Both the position numbers and the translations under genes were made by a program. Below are positions 9,663 to 19,091 of a stretch of DNA of 64,000 nucleotides, in pieces (position 1 is the first letter of the stretch; every line of letters starts with the position of its first letter). The notes under the pieces were generated by a model, which did not search any database, had not been told where the DNA came from, and saw nothing but the letters and a program-made list of their open reading frames with translations. This stretch comes from Aurantiacibacter zhengii (GTDB taxonomy: Bacteria; Pseudomonadota; Alphaproteobacteria; Sphingomonadales; Sphingomonadaceae), in contig NZ_QXFL01000006.1 in NCBI RefSeq assembly GCF_003584125.1, positions 1 to 64,000 of the forward strand. Direction: 5' to 3'.

Positions 9663-10463
9663 ATGACTGAAAACGTAACTCCGCGCGAAGTGGTGGAGCC
9701 CGAAGCGGCCAAGCCCGAGGAAAAGGAAGACTGGAAAAGCTTCGGCTGGTTCCTGGTCAAGCTGGTGATCGTGGTGCTGGTATTCCGCACCTTCGTGTTC
9801 ACCAGCTTCAACATCCCGTCCGAAAGCATGATGCCGCGCCTGCTGGTGGGCGATTACCTGTTCGCCGCCAAGTGGCCCTATGGCTACTCGCGCTATTCGC
9901 TGCCGTTCGACGTGGACGTGGGCGACGGCCGCGTGTTCGCCAGCCTGCCCGAGCACGGCGATGTGGCGATCTTCAAGCATCCCATCGACCATACCGACTA
10001 TATCAAGCGGGTTATCGGCCTGCCGGGCGACACCGTGCAGATGGTCGATGGCCAACTGGTGCTCAACGGAAATCCCGTGCCGAAGGAACGGGTCGAGGAT
10101 TTCGTGGTGGATCTTCCTGCCGGGGAACGCTGCTATTCCGGTCGCTTCGCCTTCCGCGCCGAAGACGGCACGCCCGCCTGCCGCTACCCCCAGTTCCGCG
10201 AAACCCTGCCGAACGGCGTCAGCTACAACGTGCTCGATCTGGGCGTGGTCGCGGTGGATAATACAGCGCCAGTCATCGTGCCCGAAGACCACGTCTTCAT
10301 GATGGGCGACAACCGCGACAACTCGCAGGACAGCCGCCGCGCATCGGTTTCCGGCGGTTGGGTGGGCCTCGTGCCGACCGAAAACCTCGTTGCCGAAGCC
10401 AGCTTCATGTACTGGTCGTGGGGCAATGGCGTACGCTGGGGCCGGATCTTCGAAGGCATATGA
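9663..10463 (+). CDS. lepB: Signal peptidase I
   Basis: Cleaves signal peptides from exported proteins at the outer face of the inner membrane. It has 266 residues with one N-terminal membrane anchor at about 28-45. The catalytic Ser55 is in NIPSESMMP and the general-base Lys115 in DYIKRVIGLPGD. The C-terminal box is MGDNRDNSQDSR. The stop overlaps the next start as ATGA, so lepB, rnc and era form a translationally coupled operon, an arrangement common in alphaproteobacteria. Confidence 0.96.
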   Translation: MTENVTPREVVEPEAAKPEEKEDWKSFGWFLVKLVIVVLVFRTFVFTSFNIPSESMMPRLLVGDYLFAAKWPYGYSRYSLPFDVDVGDGRVFASLPEHGDVAIFKHPIDHTDYIKRVIGLPGDTVQMVDGQLVLNGNPVPKERVEDFVVDLPAGERCYSGRFAFRAEDGTPACRYPQFRETLPNGVSYNVLDLGVVAVDNTAPVIVPEDHVFMMGDNRDNSQDSRRASVSGGWVGLVPTENLVAEASFMYWSWGNGVRWGRIFEGI

Positions 10464-11131
10464 GCACGCTGGAGCCTGAAACCCGGGCATGGCTGGAAGG
10501 CCACGGCTTCTCCGTGCGGAAAGAGGAACTATGGCACGAGGCGCTCACCCACGGCAGCACCGGCGAAACAAAGGATTATGACCGGCTGGAATTCCTAGGC
10601 GACCGGGTCCTGGGCCTAACCATCGCTGACTGGCTGTATGACCACTCGAACAGTGCCGAGGGCAAGCTGGCACAGCGCCTGAATGCCCTTGTCAGCAAGC
10701 GGGCCTGCGCCAACCGGGCCCGCGCGATCGGCACCAGCGACCATGTGCGGATGGGCAAGCAGGCCAGGGAAGACGGCGCGCAGGACAGCGACAACGTGCT
10801 GGGCGACATCATGGAATCGCTGATCGGCGCGAACTTCCTGGAGGCCGGATTCGATGCAACGCGGGACCTTATCCGCGACCTGTGGCGCGAGGTGTTCGAC
10901 GGCGAGACAGGACGCCGCAAGCATCCCAAGAGCGCGCTGCAGGAATGGGCCGCGGGCAACCAGCGCCGCCCGCCGGAATATTCGGTCACGGGCACGTCGG
11001 GCCCCGACCACGCCCGGCGCTTCACCGTCCAGGTGAGCGTGCACAAGGTCGGCGCCGTGGAAGCCACCGCCGGCGGCAAGCGCGAGGCCGAAACAGAAGC
11101 CGCAAGGCTCTTCATGGAGAAATACGGATGA
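10460..11131 (+). CDS. rnc: Ribonuclease III
   Basis: Endonuclease for double-stranded RNA; processes rRNA precursors. I take ATG 10460, which overlaps the lepB stop (ATGA). This gives 223 residues. The catalytic signature is DYDRLEFLGDRVL near residue 40, with a second acidic box DIMESLIGANFLEAG. A double-stranded RNA-binding domain fills the last 70 residues, from HPKSALQEWA to ARLFMEKYG. The stop overlaps the era start in the same ATGA manner. Confidence 0.95.
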   Translation: MSTLEPETRAWLEGHGFSVRKEELWHEALTHGSTGETKDYDRLEFLGDRVLGLTIADWLYDHSNSAEGKLAQRLNALVSKRACANRARAIGTSDHVRMGKQAREDGAQDSDNVLGDIMESLIGANFLEAGFDATRDLIRDLWREVFDGETGRRKHPKSALQEWAAGNQRRPPEYSVTGTSGPDHARRFTVQVSVHKVGAVEATAGGKREAETEAARLFMEKYG

Positions 11132-12030
11132 GCCAAGGGGAACAGAAATGCGGCCTGGTGGCCGTGATCGGCGCACCCAACGCGGGCAAGTCCACGCTGG
11201 TAAACCAGCTTGTGGGCCAGAAGGTCGCCATTACCAGCGCCAAGGCGCAGACCACCCGCGCACGTCTGCTGGGCATTGCCCTGCACGGCGATGTGCAGAT
11301 GATCCTGGTCGACACGCCCGGCATTTTCGAGCCCAAGCGCAGGCTTGACCGCGCCATGGTAAGTGCCGCGTGGGAGGGCGCGGTGGAAGCCGATGCCGTG
11401 CTGCTGGTGGTCGACCCGGTCAAGCAGCGTCGCCATGAACTGATGCCGCTGGTCGAACAGTTGAAGGACCGCAAGGAGCGTAAGATTCTGGTACTCAACA
11501 AGGTGGACGTCTCGAAGAAGGAGCCCTTGCTGGAACTGGCGCAGGAACTGACGCAGCTCGCCGATTTCAGCGAGGTCTATTTCGTGTCCGCCCTCACCGG
11601 CGACGGGGTGCCCGAACTGAAGGATACGCTGGCAGGCCTGATGCCCGAAGGGCCGTGGCACTACCCGGAGGACCAGGTCTCCGACGCCAGCGAGCGCCTC
11701 CTTGCCGCTGAAGTGACGCGCGAGCAGCTTTATCAGCAACTGCACGAAGAACTGCCCTACGACGCCGCCGTGCGTCCCGAAAGCTATACCCAGCGTCCCG
11801 ATGGCAGCGTGGAGGTGCGCCAGCAGATCGTCATCGCTCGCGACAGCCAGAAACCGATCGTGCTGGGCAAGCAGGGCAACCGCATCAAGGCCATCGGCGA
11901 GGCGGCTCGCAAGGAACTGAGCGCAATGCTGGGCGTGAAAGTCCACCTCTTCCTCCATGTGAAAGTGGACGAGAAGTGGGCGGAGAACCGCGAGGTTTAC
12001 GAAGAGATCGGGCTCGACTGGGTCAAGTGA
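11128..12030 (+). CDS. era: GTPase Era
   Basis: A ribosome-assembly GTPase that binds 16S rRNA. I use ATG 11128, overlapping the rnc stop, which gives 300 residues. G1 is GAPNAGKST, G3 is DTPG and G4 is NKVD. The C-terminal KH domain is visible in IVIARDSQKPIVLGKQG and the segment ending LGVKVHLFLHVKV. The end overlaps a GTG start of the CbrC-like gene. Confidence 0.96.
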   Translation: MSQGEQKCGLVAVIGAPNAGKSTLVNQLVGQKVAITSAKAQTTRARLLGIALHGDVQMILVDTPGIFEPKRRLDRAMVSAAWEGAVEADAVLLVVDPVKQRRHELMPLVEQLKDRKERKILVLNKVDVSKKEPLLELAQELTQLADFSEVYFVSALTGDGVPELKDTLAGLMPEGPWHYPEDQVSDASERLLAAEVTREQLYQQLHEELPYDAAVRPESYTQRPDGSVEVRQQIVIARDSQKPIVLGKQGNRIKAIGEAARKELSAMLGVKVHLFLHVKVDEKWAENREVYEEIGLDWVK

Positions 12031-12557
12031 GGCTGTTCGGGAGAAAGCTAAGGCGGAAGGAAGAAAAGCCCCATTTCCGCTTTTACCCCGGCGCCTACGC
12101 AGAGGGAGGTCCGCTTGTTGCCTCTGCGAAGCCTTGCGATTGCTGCGGCCAGCCTTGTGTATGGGAATACACCGGCAACATTTATGCCAGCACCGATGCC
12201 ACCGTCTGTGCAGGATGCATCGCGGCTGGTTATCTCGGGCAGATTTTCAAGGATGGCTATTCGCTCGACGATATCGAGCTGGAAACAGAGGTTGGCCAAG
12301 CGCTTTCCAGCGAGCTTTTCGAACGCACCCCGGGCGTAGCCTGTTTCGACCCGTTCGAATGGCCTGTGGCGGACGACGCACCGATGGCTTTCATCGGCTA
12401 TGGCGCGGATTTTGAAAAGGATTCCGAGGCGGTTCGGGCTACCACGTCTGCCTTTTCCAAGTTGGGTTGGGACGACCAGACCGGGCCCAGCGATTATGCC
12501 CTGCTATTCCGCCCCTTGGGCGGTGGCCCGATGCGTGCGGTGATCGATCTCGACTGA
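12027..12557 (+). CDS. CbrC family protein (UPF0167)
   Basis: A 176-residue protein beginning at GTG 12027, which overlaps the era stop (GTGA); a longer frame reading back into era is unlikely to be real. The body FRFYPGAYAEGG and the Cys pairs in CDCCGQPC and CAGC mark the CbrC family, whose E. coli member is tied to colicin E2 tolerance. The four Cys probably hold a metal ion. The molecular function is not known. The tight spacing suggests it is the last gene of the lepB operon. Confidence 0.75.
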   Translation: MRLFGRKLRRKEEKPHFRFYPGAYAEGGPLVASAKPCDCCGQPCVWEYTGNIYASTDATVCAGCIAAGYLGQIFKDGYSLDDIELETEVGQALSSELFERTPGVACFDPFEWPVADDAPMAFIGYGADFEKDSEAVRATTSAFSKLGWDDQTGPSDYALLFRPLGGGPMRAVIDLD

Positions 12558-12565
12558 AAAGGCCG

Positions 12566-13978
12566 TTACCTGTTCGCCGGATTGTCCCGCTGCGAAAAGC
12601 GCACCATGCTTGCCAGCGCGGCCACCACGGCCAGCGCGCAGCTTACGTAAAGCGGGGCCGGACCGGTGCCCAGGCCTGCGGCAAGCAGGATGCCGATCGC
12701 GACCGCGCCCATCGTCTGGCCGAAGAGGCGCGACGTCGATAGCAGGCCACCCGCAGCAGCCGCACGGTCTCGCGGGGCGCGGCCGATCAACAGGCGCGAA
12801 TTCGGGCTGAAGAACAGGCCGAATCCCACGGCAGTTAGGCTGAGGCGCCATGCAATGTTCCATGCTCCGGGCTGGTCGGGCATGGTCGCCAGCAGCAGCA
12901 GGCCGACGATCGCAATCGCCATGCCGGTAACCCCCAGCTTGGTAGGCGCCACCTTGTCAGAGGCAATTCCCGCAATTGGCGAGACCACCAGCATGGTGAG
13001 CGGGAACGGCAGCAAAAGCAGGCCGACCATCTGCGGTTCGTAGCCCATCGCGTTCTCGAACCGGAATGGCAGGCCCAGCATCAGGGCCCCGGCAGAAACG
13101 AAGCTGGCAAACCCGGCCAGCGCGGAAAGGCCGATCACCGGTTTCGCCAGCAGGTCTACCGGGAACACGGGTGCCTCGCGGCGCCGCTCCCGCTGGATCA
13201 GGGCCAGCAGCGCGACGACGCCCAGTGCGAAGGCGGCGATGCCCCAGCCCAGTGCGTCGTGCGTGCCCAGCTGGATACCACCGACCAGCAGCAGCATCGT
13301 GAGCGCGCTCAGCACACCGCTGCGCCATTTGGAGGGTTGATCGCGCGGCTCGGGTTCCGGCAGCGCGCGGCCCAGCAGAAGCGAGATAACCGCCATCGGG
13401 GCCGCGGCCACGAATACCGTCTGCCAGGGCAGGTTGCCGACGATGTAGCCGCCTACTGTGGGTGCCAGCGCGGCAGAACTGGCCACGATCACGCTGTTGA
13501 TCCCCATGCCGGTGCCCAGCCTGCTGGCCGGATAGATCTGTCGCAACATGGCCGCAGACACGCTCAGCGCCATGGCGGCGCCGATCGCCTGAAGGGCGCG
13601 CAGCAGCAGCAACACGGTAAAGCTGTCGACGAAGAAGCAGGCAGCAGACGCCACCATGAAGACGCCCTGCCCGGCTTGGTATAGGGTTCGATGGCCCAGC
13701 CTGTCACCAAGGGAAGAGAACGGCAGCAGCAGCATCACCAGCACGAGCTGGTAGATGGTCACCACATTGGTCACGGCGGCTTCGCCCACGTTCAGGTCGC
13801 GGGCGATGGTGGGAAGCGCGACATTCGCGATATTGCTGTCGATCACCAGCAGCGATGTGCCGAAACTGATGGCCGCAATCGCCCACAGGCGGCGGGGCTT
13901 TGGCAGACCGGCATGGTCGTCCGGAATTGTCTCGACACGCGGGTTATCGGTAAAGGTGCCGTGCTGCTGCATCGCCAT
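12566..13978 (-). CDS. MFS drug exporter, DHA2 (14-segment) family
   Basis: 470 residues with about 14 predicted membrane segments. The N-terminus has DSNIANVALPTIARDL, the hallmark of EmrB/SmvA-like proton-driven exporters, and the loop 2-3 motif SSLGDRLGHRTLY. It probably exports lipophilic or cationic toxic compounds. It lacks an adjacent membrane-fusion partner or regulator, so it may act alone in the inner membrane. It converges with the CbrC-like gene with only 8 bases between the stops. Confidence 0.85.
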   Translation of the reverse strand: MAMQQHGTFTDNPRVETIPDDHAGLPKPRRLWAIAAISFGTSLLVIDSNIANVALPTIARDLNVGEAAVTNVVTIYQLVLVMLLLPFSSLGDRLGHRTLYQAGQGVFMVASAACFFVDSFTVLLLLRALQAIGAAMALSVSAAMLRQIYPASRLGTGMGINSVIVASSAALAPTVGGYIVGNLPWQTVFVAAAPMAVISLLLGRALPEPEPRDQPSKWRSGVLSALTMLLLVGGIQLGTHDALGWGIAAFALGVVALLALIQRERRREAPVFPVDLLAKPVIGLSALAGFASFVSAGALMLGLPFRFENAMGYEPQMVGLLLLPFPLTMLVVSPIAGIASDKVAPTKLGVTGMAIAIVGLLLLATMPDQPGAWNIAWRLSLTAVGFGLFFSPNSRLLIGRAPRDRAAAAGGLLSTSRLFGQTMGAVAIGILLAAGLGTGPAPLYVSCALAVVAALASMVRFSQRDNPANR

Positions 13979-14034
13979 GATGTGCGATCGACATGCAGAT
14001 TGTGCAAGTGCAGCATTTGCCCGAACGGGCAGTC

Positions 14035-14217
14035 TCAGCGTTTCTTGGCGATCGCGATCTTGTTTTTCTTGGCGAAATCTCGCGTAGATTCCTCGCTACG
14101 GCCAAGGGATTTGGCAATCTGCTTCAGCCCCTGCCCCTTGCCGGCGAGGAGTTTCAGCTTGCCCGCTTCCTCGCCGTTCCAGGGCTGCTTGTGCCGTTCG
14201 AATTGCTCCTTCGCCAT
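14035..14217 (-). CDS. Small HTH-like protein coupled to topA
   Basis: A 60-residue basic protein. Its ATG overlaps the topA stop codon (ATGA), so it should be translated by coupling. The central part, KLKLLAGKGQGLKQIAKSLG, has the spacing of a helix-turn-helix of the kind seen in small SANT/Myb-like or GcrA-like N-termini. The last residues are Lys-rich. It may bind DNA or RNA. I cannot assign a function. Confidence 0.65.
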   Translation of the reverse strand: MAKEQFERHKQPWNGEEAGKLKLLAGKGQGLKQIAKSLGRSEESTRDFAKKNKIAIAKKR

Positions 14218-16826
14218 CAGCTTTCCTCCGCGGCCTTGGCCGGAGCCTTCTTCTTAGCCGGAGCCTTCTTCTTGGCCGGAGCCTTCTTGGCCGGAGCCTT
14301 CTTCTTCGCAGCGGTCTTCTTAGCAGATGCTTTCTTCGCAGGAGCCTTGCGCTTCTTCTTCGCCGGACCCTTTGCCGCCTTGGCAGCAATCAGTTCGAGA
14401 GCCTGCTCCAGCGTCAGCGCGTCCTTGTCCGTATCCTTGGGGATGGTCGCGTTGGTGGTGCCGTCGGTAACGTAGGCGCCATAGCGGCCGTCCATCAGCT
14501 TTATCTCGTCCCCGGCGTCGTTCTTGCCAAAGACCTTCAGCGGTTCGCGGCTGCCACGCCCGCCACCCTTGCGGTTGGCCGACTGCGCCAGCAGGTCGAC
14601 GGCGCGGTTCATGCCGATCTCGAAAATCTCGGCGGTGTTCTGCAATTTGCCGTAGGTGCCTTCGTGGCGAACTGCCGGGCCATAGCGCCACAGACCCGCC
14701 TCGATATCCTTGCCGGTATCGGGATGCTGGCCGATTACGCGCGGCAGGGCGAGCAGCTTCAGCGCCCATTCCAGGTCGAAATCGTCGATGTCCTTGGGGA
14801 TCGAGGCCCGCTTGGCATCCTTGCCTTCGCCCAGCTGAACATATGGGCCGAACCGACCGGTGCGGCGTTCCACCGGTAGCCCGGTTTCGGGGTCTTCGCC
14901 CATCGCGCCATCGTTGCTGCCATCCTCGCCGCCCGGCTGGCCGAACTTGCGACGGAAGCTGCATTCCGGATAGTTCACGCAGCCGATGAATGCACCGTAG
15001 CGGCCCCCGCGAAGGTGCAGTTCACCCCCTTCGCGGCCTTGCTCGGCACACAGCGGGCACCAGCGCGGGTTATGGCCGTCCTCACGCTCAGGGAAGAGGA
15101 AATCTTCAAGGAAGGTATCCAGCACCTCGGTTACTTCCGAAGGCTGGCGTTCCATCACTTCGTCGCTCTTCGGCTTGAAGTCGCGCCAGAAATTCTCGAG
15201 CAGCGTCTTGTACTGAGAGCGGCCGCCGGAAACCTCGTCCAGCTCGTCTTCCATCTCCGCCGTAAAATCGTAGGCCACGTAGCGAGGGAAGAACCGTTCC
15301 AGAAACGCTGTCAGAAGCCTGCCCGAATCCTCTGCGAAGAAACGGTTTTTCTCCATGCGAACGTAATCGCGGTCGCGCAGTGTCTGGATCGTGGAGGCAT
15401 ATGTGGATGGTCGCCCAATGCCCAGCTCCTCCAGTCGCTTCACAAGGCTCGCTTCGCTGAAACGCGGGGGTGGCTGTGTGAAATGCTGCGTAGCCTCGAC
15501 TGCCTTCTTCGCCGGGCTGTCGCCTTTGCGCAGCACGGGCAACAGGTTGTCATCGTCCTCTTCCGACTTCTCGTCAAAACTTTCAGAATAGACTGCCAGG
15601 AAGCCGGGAAATTTCACCACTTGGCCGGTGGCGCGAAGCTCGTGCGCGCCGGTCGCTTCGCGCATTGTAATGCTGGTGCGTTCAAGCTGAGCGGTTGCCA
15701 TCTGGCTGGCCATCGCGCGCTTGAAAATGAGGTCATACAGCTTGGCCTCATCACCCGAACCTGCGCGATCCTTGCTGAAATTGGTGGGTCGGATGGCCTC
15801 GTGCGCTTCCTGCGCGTTCTTCGCCTTGGTGGAATAGAAGCGCGGCTTTTCCGGGCGGTACTCGTCCGAAAACCGCTCCGCAATCGCGTCGCGGCAAGCC
15901 ATGATCGCGCTCATGTCCATCTGGACGCCGTCGGTACGCATGTAGGTGATCGCGCCCGCTTCGTAGAGGTTCTGCGCGCACCGCATCGTATGACTGGCGG
16001 AAAAGCCCAGCTTGCGCGCCGCTTCCTGTTGCAGTGTGGAAGTGGTGAACGGCGGCGCGGGGTTGCGCTTCACCGGCTTGGTCTCGACCTCCTCGACCTT
16101 GAAATTGCCGTTCTCGACGGCGGCCTTGGCAGCATCGGCGGTGCCTTTGTCGCCGATCGAAAGGCGCTCCAGCTTCTTGCCGTCGTAGCGGACGAGGCGC
16201 GCGTCGAAAGCGGTGCCGTCTTCTTCCATCTTGGCGACGACGGACCAGTATTCGTCCGCCCTGAACACCTCGATCTCGCGCTCCCGCTCACAGATCAGGC
16301 GCAGCGCAACGGACTGCACGCGGCCCGCTGACTTCGCACCCGGCAACTTGCGCCAGAGCACGGGGGAAAGCGTAAAGCCGAACAGGTAATCCAGCGCGCG
16401 GCGGCCGAGGTAAGCGTCGATCAGGTCCTGGTCGAGCTCGCGCGGCTTCTTCATCGCCTCGGTCACGGCGGACTTGGTGATGGCGTTGAAGGTCACGCGC
16501 TCCACGTTGGTGGGCAGCGCCTTGCGCTTCTTCAGCAGGTCCATCACGTGCCAGCTGATCGCCTCGCCTTCGCGGTCAGGGTCGGTCGCGAGGATCAGTC
16601 GGTCCGCGTTCTTGGCGGCATCGGCAATCGCCTTTACCTGCGCACGGTTGCGCTGATCAGCATAGACTTCCCAGTCCATCGCGAAGTCTTCCTCGGGACG
16701 CACGGAGCCATCCTTCGGCGGCAGGTCGCGCACGTGGCCGTAGGAAGCGAGGACCTTGAAGTCCTTGCCGAGGTATTTCTCGATGGTTTTCGCCTTCGCG
16801 GGCGACTCAACGATGACAAGCTGCAT
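14217..16826 (-). CDS. topA: DNA topoisomerase I
   Basis: Type IA topoisomerase relaxing negative supercoils. It has 869 residues. The Toprim domain opens with IVESPAKAKTIEKYLG and contains the acidic triad region ATDPDREGEAI. The active-site Tyr is in AGAITYMRTDG at about residue 300. One Cys4 zinc finger (CPLC...CVNYPEC) is followed by further C-terminal repeats. The last ~50 residues are an Ala/Lys/Pro tail encoded by a DNA repeat. The small HTH-like gene follows by stop-start overlap. Confidence 0.96.
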   Translation of the reverse strand: MQLVIVESPAKAKTIEKYLGKDFKVLASYGHVRDLPPKDGSVRPEEDFAMDWEVYADQRNRAQVKAIADAAKNADRLILATDPDREGEAISWHVMDLLKKRKALPTNVERVTFNAITKSAVTEAMKKPRELDQDLIDAYLGRRALDYLFGFTLSPVLWRKLPGAKSAGRVQSVALRLICEREREIEVFRADEYWSVVAKMEEDGTAFDARLVRYDGKKLERLSIGDKGTADAAKAAVENGNFKVEEVETKPVKRNPAPPFTTSTLQQEAARKLGFSASHTMRCAQNLYEAGAITYMRTDGVQMDMSAIMACRDAIAERFSDEYRPEKPRFYSTKAKNAQEAHEAIRPTNFSKDRAGSGDEAKLYDLIFKRAMASQMATAQLERTSITMREATGAHELRATGQVVKFPGFLAVYSESFDEKSEEDDDNLLPVLRKGDSPAKKAVEATQHFTQPPPRFSEASLVKRLEELGIGRPSTYASTIQTLRDRDYVRMEKNRFFAEDSGRLLTAFLERFFPRYVAYDFTAEMEDELDEVSGGRSQYKTLLENFWRDFKPKSDEVMERQPSEVTEVLDTFLEDFLFPEREDGHNPRWCPLCAEQGREGGELHLRGGRYGAFIGCVNYPECSFRRKFGQPGGEDGSNDGAMGEDPETGLPVERRTGRFGPYVQLGEGKDAKRASIPKDIDDFDLEWALKLLALPRVIGQHPDTGKDIEAGLWRYGPAVRHEGTYGKLQNTAEIFEIGMNRAVDLLAQSANRKGGGRGSREPLKVFGKNDAGDEIKLMDGRYGAYVTDGTTNATIPKDTDKDALTLEQALELIAAKAAKGPAKKKRKAPAKKASAKKTAAKKKAPAKKAPAKKKAPAKKKAPAKAAEES
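14239..14307 (-). repeat. Repeat encoding the Lys/Ala/Pro tail of TopA
   Basis: Four imperfect copies of GCCGGAGCCTTCTTCTT (plus-strand reading) encode the APAKK units at the C-terminus of topoisomerase I. The tail probably binds DNA non-specifically. Copy number could vary between strains by slippage. Confidence 0.75.
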
Positions 16827-16913
16827 TGTAAATTCTTTATCCTGATGTCTGGCACGAAACGGCGAGCCTTACGTGTACGTACGCGCGAAGGTGGTGGCGC
16901 TATGCCGGATTCG

Positions 16914-17285
16914 TCAAGCGACCTTTCGCATCTTCAGCCACGCTGCTGCGAACAGAATGGCGAACAACAGATCCACCGCGCCGCCCAGTGCCATGTCATC
17001 CGCCGCCTGGCCCTGCGACCAGAAGGCGAGCGCGGGAACGCCGAAGCTGACTTTCTCGAACACTGTCAGCGGCAGGAACGCGGCGTAGCGCAGCGGGTCT
17101 CGCGCGATGACGAGGAACACACCCTGGAACACCAGCGCGATCCCGGCGAAGGCAAAATACAGCAACCGATGCGGATCGGGCGCATCGGTAAAGTAGAGGG
17201 CGGGCACGGCAAGGAAGCCGTAGATCGCAGCGATGATGTAGACCCGGCGGGCGAACGTGACAGACGGGTGCGGTTTCTCAGGCAA
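16914..17285 (-). CDS. Small four-segment membrane protein
   Basis: 123 residues with four predicted membrane helices (about 10-30, 40-60, 68-88, 98-118). The sequence RVYIIAAIYGFLAVPALYF and the end AAAWLKMRKVA show no catalytic motif. Its start overlaps the dprA stop by 8 bases, so the two are co-transcribed. No function can be given. Confidence 0.65.
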   Translation of the reverse strand: MPEKPHPSVTFARRVYIIAAIYGFLAVPALYFTDAPDPHRLLYFAFAGIALVFQGVFLVIARDPLRYAAFLPLTVFEKVSFGVPALAFWSQGQAADDMALGGAVDLLFAILFAAAWLKMRKVA

Positions 17286-18375
17286 GGCTTACTCTCCCCC
17301 CGGCATGGCGTTCCAGCCGCCCGGCAATCTCCAGTTCCAGCAGCGCCATCTGCACAGCGCCCGGCGTGGTGCCGGTTTGGCGGACAAGTTCATCCACCGC
17401 GACAGGGGCGCTGGAAAGGATGGCGGCAATATCGTCGGCCGGCAGATCCTCGTCTGCATCGGTGAAAGCGTAGTCGTATCCGGTCTCGCGAACACTGGAA
17501 CGCGGTTGGCCATCGAAGCCGGACAGCAGTTCCACCACGTCCTGCGGGGACTGTACCAGCACAGCGCCCTCGCGGATGAGCTGGTTGCAGCCGTGGGACC
17601 GGGCATCGGCAGGGTGGCCGGGGATGGCCATGACTTCGCGGCCCGCCTCGCCCGCCAGCCGTGCGGTGATGAGCGAGCCGGACTTCGGCGCGGCCTCCAC
17701 CACCAGCGTGCCAACCGCGAGGCCTGCAATAATGCGGTTGCGCTTTGGAAATTGCTGGCCGCGCGGCTCCGTGCCGGGCGGTTCCTCTGCGATCAGCAGC
17801 GCCTCGCTGGCGATCTGCTCCTGCAATTTCGCATGCTGCGGGGGGTAGGCAATGTCGATGCCGCTGGCGATCACGCCAATTGTGTGCGGAAATGCCCCCT
17901 CGTGGCTGGCCCCGTCGATGCCCTTGGCAAGGCCCGAGACGACCACGAACCCTTCCGCTGCCAATTCCCGCGCAAAGTCTCGCGCCAGCTTCACCGCCGC
18001 GGCAGAGGCGTTGCGTGCGCCGACCATCGCGACACAGGGGCGCGACGCCAGCGAAAGATCGCCGCGCATGGTGACGATTGGCGGTGCACCGTCCAGCGCT
18101 GCCAGATTGGCTGGATAGTCCGGCTGGTCATGGAACAGGTAACGCGCGCCTGCCTTGCGTGCGGCTTGCACTTCTTTTTCGATCCTGTCGCGCGGGGCGG
18201 CTTTGTAGTTACGCTTCGCACCGCGAGCGGCGAGGTCCGGCAAAGCCTCCACAGCATCGCGCGCGTTGCCGAAGCGTTTCAGCAACTGGGCATAGCTGAC
18301 CGGACCGATATTGGCCGAGCGCAGCAAGCGGATACGGGCAAATGCCTCGTCCTGGGTCAGCGAGGGCGCAGTCAC
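17278..18375 (-). CDS. dprA: DNA-processing protein DprA
   Basis: Loads RecA on incoming single-stranded DNA during natural transformation. I start at GTG 18375, which overlaps the plsY stop (GTGA); an in-frame extension upstream would run through plsY in the wrong frame. This gives 365 residues. The Rossmann fold core is visible in VGARNASAAAVKLARDFA, VVSGLAKGIDGASH and GTLVVEA. A C-terminal winged-helix domain follows (VDELVRQTGTTPGAV). Confidence 0.93.
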   Translation of the reverse strand: MTAPSLTQDEAFARIRLLRSANIGPVSYAQLLKRFGNARDAVEALPDLAARGAKRNYKAAPRDRIEKEVQAARKAGARYLFHDQPDYPANLAALDGAPPIVTMRGDLSLASRPCVAMVGARNASAAAVKLARDFARELAAEGFVVVSGLAKGIDGASHEGAFPHTIGVIASGIDIAYPPQHAKLQEQIASEALLIAEEPPGTEPRGQQFPKRNRIIAGLAVGTLVVEAAPKSGSLITARLAGEAGREVMAIPGHPADARSHGCNQLIREGAVLVQSPQDVVELLSGFDGQPRSSVRETGYDYAFTDADEDLPADDIAAILSSAPVAVDELVRQTGTTPGAVQMALLELEIAGRLERHAGGRVSLA

Positions 18376-18986
18376 GACTTGCTGCCGACCTTCGGCTCCT
18401 CTCCGCGCATCAGGCGGCCGATGTTGGCGCGGTGCAGCCAGACGATCAGCACGGCGACAATAACCAGGACCGGGACGAAGTGCACATAGCCCAAGAGCCC
18501 GGCCGCCAATGCAGCAGCCACGACCGCACTCATCCCGGCGACAGAAGAGATGCGGAATATCGCCAGCGTCGCGATCCACACCGCGGCATAGGCCAGACCG
18601 ATGGGCCACCCCAGGCCGAAACTGACGCCTGCGTTCGTGGCAACCCCCTTGCCTCCCTTAAAGCCGAGCCAAACTGGGAAGCAATGGCCCAGCACCGCGC
18701 CCAGGGCTGCAAGGGGCACCGCGCCCCACGCGGCTTCCGGCATGGCAGCGGGCTGATCGAACAGCGCCCTAGCCAGCAGTACCGGCACCAGTCCCTTGGC
18801 AAGGTCCAGCAGCAAGGTTGCGGCTGCCAGCTTCTTGGAGCCCGTCCGCAGCACATTGGTTGCGCCGATGTTGCCGCTGCCGATCGAACGGATATCCCCC
18901 TTTCCGCCCGCCTTGGCCAGCAACAGGCCGAAGGGGATGGAGCCGAAGGCATATCCCAGCAGTAATCCCAGACTCTGGTCCATCAA
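18372..18986 (-). CDS. plsY: Glycerol-3-phosphate acyltransferase PlsY
   Basis: Inner-membrane acyltransferase that uses acyl-phosphate to make lysophosphatidic acid. It has 204 residues and five to six membrane segments. The three family motifs are present: SIGSGNIGATNVLR, FKGGKGVAT and the segment around GLLGYVHFVPVL. The dprA start overlaps its stop. It is divergent from murI. Confidence 0.95.
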   Translation of the reverse strand: MMDQSLGLLLGYAFGSIPFGLLLAKAGGKGDIRSIGSGNIGATNVLRTGSKKLAAATLLLDLAKGLVPVLLARALFDQPAAMPEAAWGAVPLAALGAVLGHCFPVWLGFKGGKGVATNAGVSFGLGWPIGLAYAAVWIATLAIFRISSVAGMSAVVAAALAAGLLGYVHFVPVLVIVAVLIVWLHRANIGRLMRGEEPKVGSKS

Positions 18987-19091
18987 TGCCCCATAACCGT
19001 TCGCCCCATGCTTGTCGAAGGGCTGCCTTTTCCTCTAGTTGGGCGCGTAAGTGAAGTACCGCGCCGCGACAAGCATGTCCTGAGCTTGTGA

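Noticed and set aside
8054-9670. Long plus-strand open frame of 538 codons
   Set aside because: It is the antisense of pgi; no recognisable domain.
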